Source: DATBDE01 sp036270095 (lineage in GTDB: Bacteria; Actinomycetota; Thermoleophilia; Solirubrobacterales; Solirubrobacteraceae). From it: DNA of 64,000 nucleotides. The DNA lies in NCBI GenBank assembly GCA_036270095.1, contig DATBDE010000104.1, positions 1 through 64,000 of the forward strand, given 5' to 3'. This document shows positions 1 through 8,016 of this stretch, in pieces. The notes beneath the pieces were generated by a model. The model was not told the DNA's origin and made no database searches. It saw nothing but the letters and a program-made list of their open reading frames with translations. A program made the position numbers and the translations under genes. Within the stretch, counting starts at the first letter, position 1. Each line of letters starts with the position of its first letter.

Positions 1-651
1 GGCGGGACAGGCAACGCGCAGCCGCGCTCAGCTCGCCGACGACTCGCCGACCGCGCCGTCGCCCTCGAGCGCGCCCGCGCGGGCGAGGCCCAGGCGGCGG
101 TGCAGGAGGAGCGCGCGCGCATCGCCCGCGAGCTGCACGACGTGGTCGCCCACGACGTCTCGGTCATGGTCGTGCAGGCGGCCGCGGCCAAGCGCATCGT
201 CGAGCGCGAGCCCGACCGGGCCGAGGAGGCGAGCGTCTCCATCGAGGGAACGGGCCGCGAGGCGCTGGCCCTGCGCTCCGGCGCCAGCGGCTTCCTGCTC
301 AAGGACGCTCCGGCCGAGTCGCTGATCGCCGGCATCCGGGTCGTCGCCGACGGCGAGGCGCTGCTCGCGCCCTCGATCACGCGCCGGCTGATCGACGGGT
401 TCGCCCGCGGCGCCGGCCCGGCCGCGCCGCCGCCGGGCCTGGACGAGCTCACGCCGCGCGAGCTCGACGTCTTCAAGCAGGTCGCGCGCGGGCTCTCCAA
501 CGCCGAGATCGCCAGCGAGCTCATCGTCTCCGAGACCACGGTCAAGACCCACGTCGCGCGCATGCTGATGAAGCTCGGGTTGCGCGACCGCGTTCAAACC
601 GTCGTGCTCGCCTACGAGGCGGGCATCGTCACTCCGGGCGCCGAGGCCTAA
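1..651 (+). pseudogene. Two-component histidine kinase/response regulator hybrid (internal deletion), 5' end outside window
   Basis: The frame is open from the window edge. The first ~85 codons match a NarL-type sensor kinase DHp region (ERARIARELHDVVAHDVSVM, with phosphoacceptor His in RELHD). After GREAL the protein continues without a stop into the C-terminal part of a LuxR/NarL response regulator receiver (SGASGFLLKDAP) and a complete GerE HTH (LTPRELDVFKQVARG, then VSETTVKTHVARML). The kinase ATPase domain and the receiver phosphorylation Asp are missing. The simplest reading is an in-frame deletion that fused adjacent kinase and regulator genes. The HTH is intact, so a signal-blind DNA-binding protein could still be made. 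The domain identity is clear; calling it non-functional is inference. Confidence 0.75.
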
Positions 652-693
652 TCGCCGCGCGCGTCCGTCCGCGCCGGTCGCAACCCTTGCGGC

Positions 694-1437
694 GTGGACG
701 CGCGCCGTCGTCGCTTCCTGTTCCGCGCCGTGGGGGGCATCGCGCTCCTGCTCATCCTCGCCGGCTCGATCACCGACGTCGCCGTGACGATGTTCTGGGA
801 CCGCAACGCGATGCTCACGAGCGTGCTCGCCGACGTGCTCGTGCTGGTCGTCGGTGTGGCGGTGGTCAACGAGTGGCTGGACATCCGCTCGGCGGAGCGC
901 TGGCGCACCGTCGCCTACTACGCGCTCGTCGAGCTGCTCGAGGCCTCGCGCGACACCTGGATCCGGCTCAGCCACGAGCTCGACGTGGCCGGGGGCGAGC
1001 CCATGACCGTGATGCAACTCAGCGACCGCGTGCTCGCCGACGGCGGCGCAGCCATGCTGCGCGACCGCGCCGCCGCCGCGCTCGCTGACCCCGAGGCGCG
1101 GGCGCGCCTGCTCAAGCTCGTGGTGGCGGTGAGCGAGGAGACCCGCACGGCGCTGACCAACTGGGCGCCGATCATGATCACCACCGCCCCCTCGGCGGCC
1201 GCCATCAACCGGTTCACCGATCTGCACGGCCGCCTCGTGCGCCTGCGCTACGTCCTCCAGGAGGACATCCAGGGCTACACGATCGACAGCATCGAGGTCG
1301 GCGACGACGCCTGGGCGGCGCGCCGGATCGCGACCGTGATCCGGCTCGGCGCCGAGCTGGCAAAGGCCTACCGCGAAGAGTCCTATGCGATCGTCTCGCT
1401 CGAGGAATGGTCAGACGAAGCCTTTGTCCCCGGATAA
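694..1437 (+). CDS. Hypothetical membrane protein, two N-terminal TM segments
   Basis: A 247-aa protein from a GTG start. A basic N-terminus (DARRRRFLFR) is followed by a hydrophobic segment at about residues 12-33 and a second at about 42-62. The rest is a soluble, helix-rich, probably cytoplasmic domain with many Glu/Arg residues. I do not recognise the family. It lies 42 bp after the kinase/regulator remnant and 23 bp before msrB on the same strand, but nothing links their functions. An alternative start is not evident. Confidence 0.6.
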   Translation: MDARRRRFLFRAVGGIALLLILAGSITDVAVTMFWDRNAMLTSVLADVLVLVVGVAVVNEWLDIRSAERWRTVAYYALVELLEASRDTWIRLSHELDVAGGEPMTVMQLSDRVLADGGAAMLRDRAAAALADPEARARLLKLVVAVSEETRTALTNWAPIMITTAPSAAAINRFTDLHGRLVRLRYVLQEDIQGYTIDSIEVGDDAWAARRIATVIRLGAELAKAYREESYAIVSLEEWSDEAFVPG

Positions 1438-1460
1438 GGGTTGCCCGCTACCTTTTGACC

Positions 1461-1868
1461 ATGACTACGAAGGTGAACAGGAGCGACGCCGAGTGGCGCG
1501 CGGGCCTGAGCCCCGAGCAGTACGACGTGCTGCGGAAGAAGGGCACCGAGCGTCCGTTCACCGGCGTCTACAACGATTGCAAGGACCCCGGGATCTACCG
1601 CTGCGCCGGCTGCGGAGCCGAGCTGTTCCGCTCCGACGACAAGTTCGAGTCCGGGACGGGGTGGCCGAGCTTCACCCAGCCGGCCGAAGGCGAGGGCGTC
1701 GACACCGAGGAGGACCGGAGCTTCTTCATGCGCCGGACCGAGGTGATGTGCTCGAGCTGCGGCGGGCATCTGGGCCACGTGTTCGACGACGGTCCCCAGC
1801 CCACCGGGATGCGCTACTGCATCAACTCGGCGGCGCTGGAGCTGGACCGGACGCCGAGCGAGGACTGA
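1461..1868 (+). CDS. msrB: Peptide-methionine (R)-S-oxide reductase MsrB
   Basis: Reduces methionine-R-sulfoxide in oxidised proteins, using thioredoxin. The 135-aa protein has the full SelR fold: zinc CxxC pairs (CAGC near residue 50 and CSSC near residue 99), the TGWPSF motif, and the catalytic Cys in RYCINSA close to the C-terminus. ATG at 1461 is preferred over an upstream in-frame GTG because MsrB homology begins just after it. The gene stands alone, and msrA lies about 40 kb away at 41.2 kb. The 3' end overlaps the convergent PfkB gene by 47 bp. Confidence 0.95.
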   Translation: MTTKVNRSDAEWRAGLSPEQYDVLRKKGTERPFTGVYNDCKDPGIYRCAGCGAELFRSDDKFESGTGWPSFTQPAEGEGVDTEEDRSFFMRRTEVMCSSCGGHLGHVFDDGPQPTGMRYCINSAALELDRTPSED

Positions 1869-2673
1869 GGCTCCACCCTCCGGGCCGGGTCATCGCCTCG
1901 GCCCCGCACTGCGCCCCCCTGGCGACTGCTTCCTCGATGGGCCGGCCTTCGCCCAGCGCGAAGGTCGTGCCCGCCGCGAAGCAGTCGCCGGCGCCGTAGG
2001 AGTCGGCCGCCGCGGCCGGAAGCGGGGCGGCGTGGAAGGCGTCCGTGCGCCCTTCGCGCGCGGTCCAGTGCCCGCCCTTGGCGCCCTCCGTGGAGACGAC
2101 GTAGCGCGCTCGCGGCTCGAGCTCCTTCGCCGCCGCGGCCTCGCCGGGATCGTCGGCCGAGAAGATCAGCGCGTCGAGCTCGACCCCGCTCTCGCGTAGG
2201 GCCGGCCCTACGCGCGGCGTGGCGGTCAGCACCTGAGCCCGGCGCGCGAGCCGCACCGCCGCCGCGTCGGCTCCGGTGACGTAGACGGCGTCGGCGCCCT
2301 CGAGCTCGTCCCAGGGCAGGTCGTCGGCGCCCGTCGGCACGAGCCGCTCCCCGAGCACGGTGATCGTGCGCTCGGCGGCGGCGTCCAGATAGGTGAAGGC
2401 GCGCCGCTGGGGCTCGTGGCGCCAGGCCGGGCGGACGCGCAGGCCGAACCGCTCGAGCTCGTCGTGGGCGCGGTGGCCGAGCACGTCGTCGCCCAGCGCG
2501 GTGAAGAAGCTCGCGTCGCCGGCCAGGCGCGCGAGCTGCACCGCCGCCATCGCCCCGCCGCCGCCCGGCTCCTCCCAGCCCTCGCTGGCGTGGACGATCT
2601 CCCCGGCGCGCGGCAGGTGGTCGACGCGCACGAACTCCAGCCACTCGACGTGACCGACGCAGGCGGCCCTCAA
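1822..2673 (-). CDS. PfkB-family carbohydrate kinase
   Basis: Ribokinase-type sugar or nucleoside kinase of about 283 aa. The N-terminus (GHVEWLEFVRVDHLPRAGE) and a Gly-rich substrate segment (EEPGGGGAMAAVQLARL) are typical. PfkB signature 2 appears as DSYGAGDCFAAG with the catalytic Asp in GAGD. The chosen TTG start at 2673 overlaps the stop codon of the upstream tetR (TTGA), which implies translational coupling. No ATG or GTG lies near the homology start. The substrate cannot be assigned. Its 3' end runs 47 bp into msrB on the opposite strand. Confidence 0.85.
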   Translation of the reverse strand: MRAACVGHVEWLEFVRVDHLPRAGEIVHASEGWEEPGGGGAMAAVQLARLAGDASFFTALGDDVLGHRAHDELERFGLRVRPAWRHEPQRRAFTYLDAAAERTITVLGERLVPTGADDLPWDELEGADAVYVTGADAAAVRLARRAQVLTATPRVGPALRESGVELDALIFSADDPGEAAAAKELEPRARYVVSTEGAKGGHWTAREGRTDAFHAAPLPAAAADSYGAGDCFAAGTTFALGEGRPIEEAVARGAQCGAEAMTRPGGWSLSPRSASGPAPAPPS

Positions 2674-3266
2674 CGGGGGCGCAGCCCGTCGAGGATGACC
2701 TTCAGCAGGCTGTCCCGGGCGGCCCTCCCGCCGCTGCTCACGACGGTGGACATGGCGCCGAACACGCTGCCCACGTCCTCGATGCCGAAGTCGCTGCGCA
2801 GCACGCCGGCCTGCTTGGCCCGCTCGAGCACCTTGGTGGTGGGATCCCGCAGCTCGGCCGGCGGCTCCTGCGGCCCCGGCAGTCCGAGCGCCTGGCACCA
2901 CCCGAGGTCGTCGAGCTGAAGGTCGGTCCCCTCGGTGAAGAGCTGCTCCACCGCGCCCCACGGATCGGGGTTCAGGGCGGCGCGCTCGGCGACGTCGATG
3001 ACCCGCCGGCGCTTCTCGTCCCACAGCGCCTCCTGCAGCGCCTGCTTGGTCGGGAAGTTGCGGTAGATCGTGCCGACCCCCACCCCGGCCGCGCGCGCGA
3101 TGTCCTCCATCTGGACGTCGAGCCCGCGGGCGCCGATCTCCTTGGCCGCGGCCTTGAGGATGCGCTCGCGGTTGCGCCGGGCGTCGGCGCGCTGCGGGCG
3201 CGGGGCAGTGACGTCGACGTTCGGAGCCACGACCGCGTCCTGGGGATGTTTGAGGGGGGTTGACAA
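2670..3266 (-). CDS. TetR-family regulator, divergent to MFS exporter
   Basis: A 198-aa repressor with the N-terminal HTH at about residues 45-75 (MEDIARAAGVGVGTIYRNFP) and a C-terminal ligand domain. It is transcribed away from the MFS exporter at 3352, and two matching inverted repeats lie between them, so it probably represses that exporter. The start is uncertain. TTG 3266 would sit within the exporter promoter, while an in-frame GTG at 3230 avoids that and keeps the whole HTH. The stop overlaps the start of the PfkB gene. Confidence 0.88.
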   Translation of the reverse strand: MSTPLKHPQDAVVAPNVDVTAPRPQRADARRNRERILKAAAKEIGARGLDVQMEDIARAAGVGVGTIYRNFPTKQALQEALWDEKRRRVIDVAERAALNPDPWGAVEQLFTEGTDLQLDDLGWCQALGLPGPQEPPAELRDPTTKVLERAKQAGVLRSDFGIEDVGSVFGAMSTVVSSGGRAARDSLLKVILDGLRPR

Positions 3267-3312
3267 ACGGAATCTTGCTTCCGTATCATGTGGAACCGGA
3301 ACTCAGCTTCCG
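3260..3312 (+). promoter_or_regulatory. MFS promoter with two TetR operators
   Basis: A near-consensus sigma70-type promoter reads TTGACA (3260-3265), an 18-bp spacer, then TATCAT (3284-3289). Inverted repeat CGGAA-N6-TTCCG occurs in the spacer (3268-3283) and again just after the -10 (3297-3312). The two copies are 29 bp apart and share GCTTCCG. A regulator bound here would block polymerase, as expected for TetR control of the exporter. The repeats are visible; the regulator assignment is inferred from adjacency. Confidence 0.8.
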
Positions 3313-3351
3313 ATTCTAACCGACAGAGACCAAGTCTTTCAAGGAGCACCG

Positions 3352-4824
3352 ATGGACGCCACCACTGCCCGAGACCGCCGCTGGATCGCGCTCATCCTCC
3401 TGTGCGCGGCGCAGTTCGTCGTGGTCCTCGACGCCTCGATCGTCAACGTCGCGCTGCCGTCGATCCAGCGCGACCTGCACTTCAGCCAGGAGGACCTGCA
3501 GTGGGTGGTCAACGCCTACGTCCTCATGTTCGGCGGCTTCATGCTGCTGGGTGGCCGCGCCGCCGACCTGCTCGGGCGTCGGCGCGTGTTCATGTTCGGC
3601 CTCGTCCTGTTCTCGCTGGCCTCACTGGCGGGCGGTCTGGCCGGGAGTCAGGGCGTGCTGATCGCCGCGCGCGCCGTGCAGGGCCTCGGCGCCGCCATCC
3701 TCGCCCCCGCCGCGCTGTCCATCATCGTCGTGACCTTCGCCGAGGGCGCCGAGCGCAACAAGGCGCTCGGGGTCTGGGGCGCCGTCGCCGGCTCCGGCGG
3801 CGCCGCCGGCGTGCTGCTCGGCGGCATCCTCACCCAGAGCCTCGGCTGGCAGTGGGTCCTGTTCGTCAACGTCCCCATCGGCATCGCCGCCGCCGCGCTC
3901 TCCCCCATGCTGCTGCGCGAGAGCCGCCGCGAGGGCGTCGAGCGCAACTTCGACGTCGCCGGCGCCATCACCAGCACCGCCGGCCTCGTGCTGCTCGTCT
4001 ACGCGGTGGTCAAGGCCGTCGAAAACGGCTGGGGGTCGACGACCACGATCGCGCTGCTGGCGATTGCGGCGCTGCTGCTCGTCACCTTCGCGGTCGTCGA
4101 GACGCGTGCCCGCCAGCCGCTCGTGCCCTTCCGCGTGTTCCGGATCGGGTCGATCGCCGGCGCCAACCTCACCGGCCTGCTCATGGGCGCGGCGCTGTTC
4201 TCGATGTTCTTCTTCATCTCGCTGTACATGCAGCAGATCCTCGGGTTCGACGCGCTGGAGGCGGGGCTGGCGTACCTGCCCCTGGCCGGCAGCATCGTGG
4301 TCGCGGCCGGCGTGGCCTCGCAGCTGACGAACCGCGTGGGCGCGCGCCCGGTGCTCGTGGGCGGCATGGTGCTCGTGGCCATCGGCCTGGTCTGGTTCTC
4401 GCAGGTCTCGGTGGGCGGCAGCTATGTCGCCGACGTGCTCGGCCCGTCGCTGCTGGCCGGCTGGGGCCTCGGGCTGGCCTTCGTGCCGGTGACCATCGCC
4501 TCCCAGGGCGGCATCGCCGAGCGCGACGCCGGCCTGGCCAGCGGCCTGATCAACACCGCCCAGCAGGTCGGGGGGGCGCTCGGGCTGGCCGTGCTCGCGA
4601 CCGTGGCCAGCTCGACCACGAACGCGGACATGACCGCGGCCCACGGCGCCCACGCGGCGCTGCCGGCCGCGCTCACCGACGGCTTCGGCAACGCATTCCT
4701 GGTCGGCGCCGGGATCGCGGTGGTCGGGGTCCTCGTGGCGGCGCTGACCATCCGGGGCGGGACGCAGGCCGAGCCCGAGCCCGCGCCGGAGGCCGAGGGC
4801 GAGCTCGTCGCGGGTCCCGCCTAG
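3352..4824 (+). CDS. MFS drug exporter, DHA2 (EmrB/QacA) type
   Basis: A 490-aa inner-membrane proton antiporter of the 14-TM DHA2 family, expected to export drugs or toxic organics. Visible marks are the TM1 motif DASIVNVALPSIQRDL, LQWVVNAYVL in TM2, and motif A as GGRAADLLGRRRVF after TM2. The C-terminal tail is acidic. ATG 3352 is supported by AAGGAG 5 bp upstream. Two operators in its promoter and the divergent tetR suggest substrate-induced derepression. Its TAG stop shares the tetranucleotide CTAG with the convergent small gene. Confidence 0.93.
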   Translation: MDATTARDRRWIALILLCAAQFVVVLDASIVNVALPSIQRDLHFSQEDLQWVVNAYVLMFGGFMLLGGRAADLLGRRRVFMFGLVLFSLASLAGGLAGSQGVLIAARAVQGLGAAILAPAALSIIVVTFAEGAERNKALGVWGAVAGSGGAAGVLLGGILTQSLGWQWVLFVNVPIGIAAAALSPMLLRESRREGVERNFDVAGAITSTAGLVLLVYAVVKAVENGWGSTTTIALLAIAALLLVTFAVVETRARQPLVPFRVFRIGSIAGANLTGLLMGAALFSMFFFISLYMQQILGFDALEAGLAYLPLAGSIVVAAGVASQLTNRVGARPVLVGGMVLVAIGLVWFSQVSVGGSYVADVLGPSLLAGWGLGLAFVPVTIASQGGIAERDAGLASGLINTAQQVGGALGLAVLATVASSTTNADMTAAHGAHAALPAALTDGFGNAFLVGAGIAVVGVLVAALTIRGGTQAEPEPAPEAEGELVAGPA

Positions 4825-5021
4825 CCGACGGCGCGCTTGAAGATCAGCAGGTGGCCGTCCTTCTCCCGCTGGAGGGCAGTGTCGAAGAAGACGTGCACGA
4901 GCTCCCAGCCCTCGGCGCCCATGCGGTTGAGCTCGCTCTCGAGGTCTGAGCGGTTGAGCTCCTCCGCGTTGCGGCCCATGAACCCGCGGGTGACCACCGA
5001 CGTCGTGTATTCAAAGGGCAT
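4821..5021 (-). CDS. DUF4177-like small protein
   Basis: A 66-aa protein beginning MPFEYTTSVV and containing ESELNRMGAEGWELVHVF, the pattern typical of DUF4177 proteins (Leu-Asn-x-x-Gly-x-x-Gly-Trp-Glu-Leu-Val). These are small alpha/beta proteins of unknown function. There is no signal peptide or membrane segment. It converges on the MFS gene and shares CTAG with it, and lies 9 bp upstream of the hydrolase gene on the same strand, so the two may be co-transcribed. Confidence 0.8.
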   Translation of the reverse strand: MPFEYTTSVVTRGFMGRNAEELNRSDLESELNRMGAEGWELVHVFFDTALQREKDGHLLIFKRAVG

Positions 5022-5030
5022 CGCGCGACC

Positions 5031-5852
5031 CTACCCCGCGCCCGCGGGCGCGGACGCGGACGCCTGCGCGATGAAGTCGGTCACGAGCGCGTTGAACTCC
5101 TCGGCGCGCTCGAGGTTCACGCCGTGGGGAGCGCGCGGCACGATGGTCAGCTGAGCCCCGGGCGCGAGCTCGGCGATCTCCTGCGATTTCCACGGGGGCA
5201 CGAGCAGGTCGCGCTCGGCCCCGATGACGTGCAGCGGCATCTCCAGCGTCCCCAGCCGGTCGCGCGTGTCGTGCCGCGAGCTGGCGTCGAGCTGGCGGAT
5301 GAACGCGTCGCGCGGTTGCGGGTACGGGTTGGCCAGGAGCATGTTGCGGAGGTACTCGATCGCCTGCTCGTTCTCGTAGAACTCCTGCGAGACCGACTGC
5401 AGCAACAGCCAGTCCAGGTGCTCCTCGTCCGTGCGCTGCGCGGCGGCGCGGCTCCACAGGCGGGCGAAGTCGCGGGCCCAGCGCCCGCCCCAGGCGAAGG
5501 TCACGACCAGGGTCAGCGTGCGCACGCGCTCGGGCGCGGCCAGCGCGACCTCCTGGGCGATGGTGCCGCCCATGGACATGCCGACGAGGTGGAACCGCTC
5601 GAGCCCGAGCCCGTCGACCAGGGCGAGCGTGTCCTGGGCCATGTCGGCGACCTCGTGGGGGCCGTCGGCGCGGAAGGACTTCCCCACGTCGCGGTTGTCG
5701 AACACGATGGTCTTGAAGCTCTGGCTCCAGGGCGGGACCTGCAGCGTCCAGGCGAAGTGGTCCGCGGACAGGCCGGTCACGCACAGCAGCGGGTCGCCGT
5801 CGCCCTGGACCTCGTAGTACAGGCGGCGGCCGTCGTTCTCGAACACGGGCAT
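5031..5852 (-). CDS. Alpha/beta hydrolase
   Basis: A 273-aa hydrolase fold. The nucleophile elbow is GMSMGG at about residue 93, the oxyanion region is VTGLSADHF, the acidic residue lies in GAERDLLVP and the catalytic His in APHGVNLERAEEFN. It resembles the 3-oxoadipate enol-lactonase / haloperoxidase-like group, but the substrate is unknown. ATG 5852 is chosen because MPVFENDGRRLYYE is the conserved beginning. It follows the truncated phosphotransferase by 11 bp. Confidence 0.88.
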   Translation of the reverse strand: MPVFENDGRRLYYEVQGDGDPLLCVTGLSADHFAWTLQVPPWSQSFKTIVFDNRDVGKSFRADGPHEVADMAQDTLALVDGLGLERFHLVGMSMGGTIAQEVALAAPERVRTLTLVVTFAWGGRWARDFARLWSRAAAQRTDEEHLDWLLLQSVSQEFYENEQAIEYLRNMLLANPYPQPRDAFIRQLDASSRHDTRDRLGTLEMPLHVIGAERDLLVPPWKSQEIAELAPGAQLTIVPRAPHGVNLERAEEFNALVTDFIAQASASAPAGAG

Positions 5853-5863
5853 GGCGCGGCAGG

Positions 5864-6238
5864 CTACCCGAGCTGGCCGCGCAGCCAGGCAAGCCTGGCG
5901 GGCAGGCGCGCGCGTGCGTCGCCGGCCGCGGCGGCCAGGCCCGACCAGGCAACGACCTGCAGGCCGCGGGCACGAACGAACGGCTCGGGCAGCGGTGCGC
6001 CGTAGGCGGCCAGGGCGGCCTCGGCCACCTCGCGGCGCTCGCCGGTCACGCGTGCGCTGGTGACCAGGCAGGCCAGGTCCCACTCCACCGGCCCGACAAC
6101 GGCGTCCTCCCAGTCGTTCCACGGCGACGGCGAGCGCGCGTTGCGCAGGCCGGCGTCGCCGTGCGGCGGCTTGGCCGGCGCGGGGAAGGCCTCGATCGCC
6201 TCGGCCACGGCCACCGCGCTCGTGACCGCGGCGCTCAC
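5864..6238 (-). pseudogene. C-terminal half of an aminoglycoside phosphotransferase-like kinase
   Basis: Encodes about 124 aa with the C-lobe signatures of the APH/choline kinase family: catalytic loop HGDAGLRN (HxDxxxxN) and metal-binding DWEDA followed by GPVEWDLACL. The N-lobe with its nucleotide-binding lysine is absent. A GTG at 6238 overlaps the azlD stop (GTGA), so the fragment could be translated by coupling. A normal member has 250-300 aa, so this is probably a 5'-deleted remnant now joined to azlCD. A short functional protein cannot be excluded because the catalytic motifs are intact. Confidence 0.7.
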
Positions 6239-6540
6239 GTCAGCGCGCGCGTCACCGCCGCGGCCACGGCGGCCACCACGATCACGACCAGGATCGGCGC
6301 CCGCAGCACGATCGCCACCACGGCCGCGGCCATCCCCGCCACCCGCGCGTCGATCACCAGGGCGGTCCCGGTCGCGAACGTGTTGGTGACGATCAGCGCC
6401 GCCAGCAGCGTGGGCGCCAGCAGCGAGACCACGCCGGTGAGCCGGTCGGGCACGCGCCGACCGCCGAGCACGAGCGGGCCGACGCCCTTGAGCGCGACCG
6501 TGCCCAAGCCCACGATGGCGACCAGCAGCCACTCGGTCAC
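6235..6540 (-). CDS. azlD: AzlD family branched-chain amino acid export subunit
   Basis: A 101-aa, almost entirely hydrophobic protein with four predicted TM segments and the motifs TVALKGVGPLVLGGR and LAPTLLAALIVTNTF typical of AzlD. In characterised systems AzlD works with AzlC to export branched-chain amino acids. GTG 6540 overlaps the azlC stop (GTGA). Its own stop overlaps the start of the kinase fragment in the same way. Confidence 0.9.
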   Translation of the reverse strand: MTEWLLVAIVGLGTVALKGVGPLVLGGRRVPDRLTGVVSLLAPTLLAALIVTNTFATGTALVIDARVAGMAAAVVAIVLRAPILVVIVVAAVAAAVTRALT

Positions 6541-7262
6541 GGCAGCCCGTCCTCGGCGGCGGGGTCGTCTTCGGGCGTGGCCGGCGGCGCGGGGCGCCGC
6601 AGCCCGATCAGGCACCCGAGGCTGGCCGCGATGATCGGCACGCCGGCCGGCGTGAGCGGCACCAGCACCAGCGCGATCGCGCCGCCGAGCAGCGCCGCGA
6701 CGAGCGCCCGCCGATCGTGTACCTGGCCCACGAGCAAGGCCAGGAACAGGGCCGGGAAGGCGGCGTCCAGCCCAAGGTCCTCGGGCTTGCCCAGGAAGCC
6801 GCCGCCGGCCACGCCGATCGCCGTGCCGACGAGCCAGGCCGCGTAGAGCAGGAGCCCGGCCCCGGCCAGCTTGCGCGGGTCGAAGCGGCCGCCGCCCTCG
6901 TTCGAGATCACCCACGACTCGTCGACCGTGATCTGGCCGATCAACAGCCGCCGCCACCACGGCCCGGTCAGCCACGGCGCCACCGAGGCGCCGATCGGCG
7001 CGTAGCGCGCGTTGAGCAGCAGCGCCGCCACCACGGCGGCCACGAGCGAGCCGCCGCTCGACCACACCGACACCGCCGCGAACTGGGCCGAGCCCGCGAA
7101 CGTGGTGGCCGAGAACACGAGCGTCACGAACACCGAGAACCCCGCCGCGCGCGCCAGCAGTCCGAAGGCCACGCCGAACGCGAACACGGCCACGGCCAGC
7201 GGTGCGGCGCGGCGAACGCCCTCGGCGTAGCCCGCCGGCAGCGTTCTTCGCTTCTCCTTCAT
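6537..7262 (-). CDS. azlC: AzlC family branched-chain amino acid exporter
   Basis: A 241-aa membrane protein. The N-terminal region AVAVFAFGVAFGLLARAAG and the segment TFAGSAQFAAV followed by LLLNARYAPIGASVAPWL are diagnostic of AzlC. The C-terminus is a Pro/Asp/Glu-rich tail. It is the first gene of azlC-azlD. ATG 7262 has weak ribosome-binding sequence upstream. The 137 bp between it and ohr (7263-7399) contain no gene that I can support. Confidence 0.92.
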   Translation of the reverse strand: MKEKRRTLPAGYAEGVRRAAPLAVAVFAFGVAFGLLARAAGFSVFVTLVFSATTFAGSAQFAAVSVWSSGGSLVAAVVAALLLNARYAPIGASVAPWLTGPWWRRLLIGQITVDESWVISNEGGGRFDPRKLAGAGLLLYAAWLVGTAIGVAGGGFLGKPEDLGLDAAFPALFLALLVGQVHDRRALVAALLGGAIALVLVPLTPAGVPIIAASLGCLIGLRRPAPPATPEDDPAAEDGLP

Positions 7263-7399
7263 GACCTCGTCAGCTTCGTTTCATCGCCGATGGTGCGATG
7301 GCGGCGTCCCTCCTGAGCGAGTTGAAGGAAAACGGCGCCTGAACCTCGGCGCGGTCAAGAGCGGGTCGAAGATCGACGCCTACGGAAGAACCCGCCGCG

Positions 7400-7843
7400 T
7401 CAGGCGGCGACTTCCTCGAGCTTCTCGTCGCCCAGGAACAGCTCGTGCGGGATGTTCCCGCGCGTCGCGCGCGAGTACGGGCAGCCCTTGTCGGCCGAGC
7501 GGATCAGCTTGCGCGCCGTCGCCTCGTCCACGCCGGGGAGGTCGACGTGGAGCTCGACGCTGATGCCCATGCCGCCGGCGTCGTCGGGGCCGAGACCCAC
7601 GCGCGCCGTCACGGTCGAGTCGGAGATGTCGATCTCCCGCCGGGCGGCGAAGAACAGCAGCGAGGAGCCGAAGCAGGCGGCGTACCCGGCGGCGAAGAGC
7701 TGCTCGGGGTTGGTCCCGCTGCCCGGACCGCCGAGCTCGGTGGGCGGATGGACCTCGAGGTCGAGAATGCCGTCCGAGGACTTCACGGCGCCGTCGCGGC
7801 CGTGGTAGGCGGTGGCCTGCGCGGTGTAGAGCGGGTCGGCCAC
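7400..7843 (-). CDS. ohr: Organic hydroperoxide resistance protein Ohr
   Basis: A thiol peroxidase that reduces organic hydroperoxides. The 147-aa protein starts ADPLYTAQATAYHGRDG, as Ohr proteins do. It has the reactive Cys in YAACFGSSLLF and the second Cys in ADKGCPYSRATRGNI. The last gene of the leftward pentose-phosphate operon ends 2 bp upstream of its GTG start, so it is probably co-transcribed with zwf. That is unusual, since ohr is more often beside an OhrR repressor, which is absent here. Confidence 0.93.
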   Translation of the reverse strand: MADPLYTAQATAYHGRDGAVKSSDGILDLEVHPPTELGGPGSGTNPEQLFAAGYAACFGSSLLFFAARREIDISDSTVTARVGLGPDDAGGMGISVELHVDLPGVDEATARKLIRSADKGCPYSRATRGNIPHELFLGDEKLEEVAA

Positions 7844-7845
7844 GG

Positions 7846-8016
7846 CTAGGAGTCCATCGCGTCGTAGGCGTCGGCGAGGATCACGTCGAGCGCCTCGTCG
7901 GTGGGGACGGCGTCGGGCTTGTGCTCCTGGTAGTGCCGGCGCACGGCGACGCGCAGCTCCTCCTCGTTGGCCGCGGTGAGGAGCTCGCCGTCGATGGGGC
8001 TTTCGATCACTCGCAT
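7846..8016 (-). CDS. Small DUF1059-like protein
   Basis: A 56-aa protein (start MRVIESPIDGELLTAANEEE, end DVILADAYDAMDS). The spacing of Glu-Glu-Glu-Leu, Val-Arg-x-His and the final Tyr-Asp resemble DUF1059 small proteins, but the usual N-terminal Cys residues are missing. Its ATG overlaps the opcA stop (TGATG), and ohr begins 2 bp after its stop. Function is unknown, and family membership is by eye. Confidence 0.6.
   Translation of the reverse strand: MRVIESPIDGELLTAANEEELRVAVRRHYQEHKPDAVPTDEALDVILADAYDAMDS

Noticed and set aside
7263..7399. Possible small peptide gene between azlC and ohr
   Set aside because: The only plus-strand frame has about 14 codons, with no ribosome-binding site or conservation evidence.
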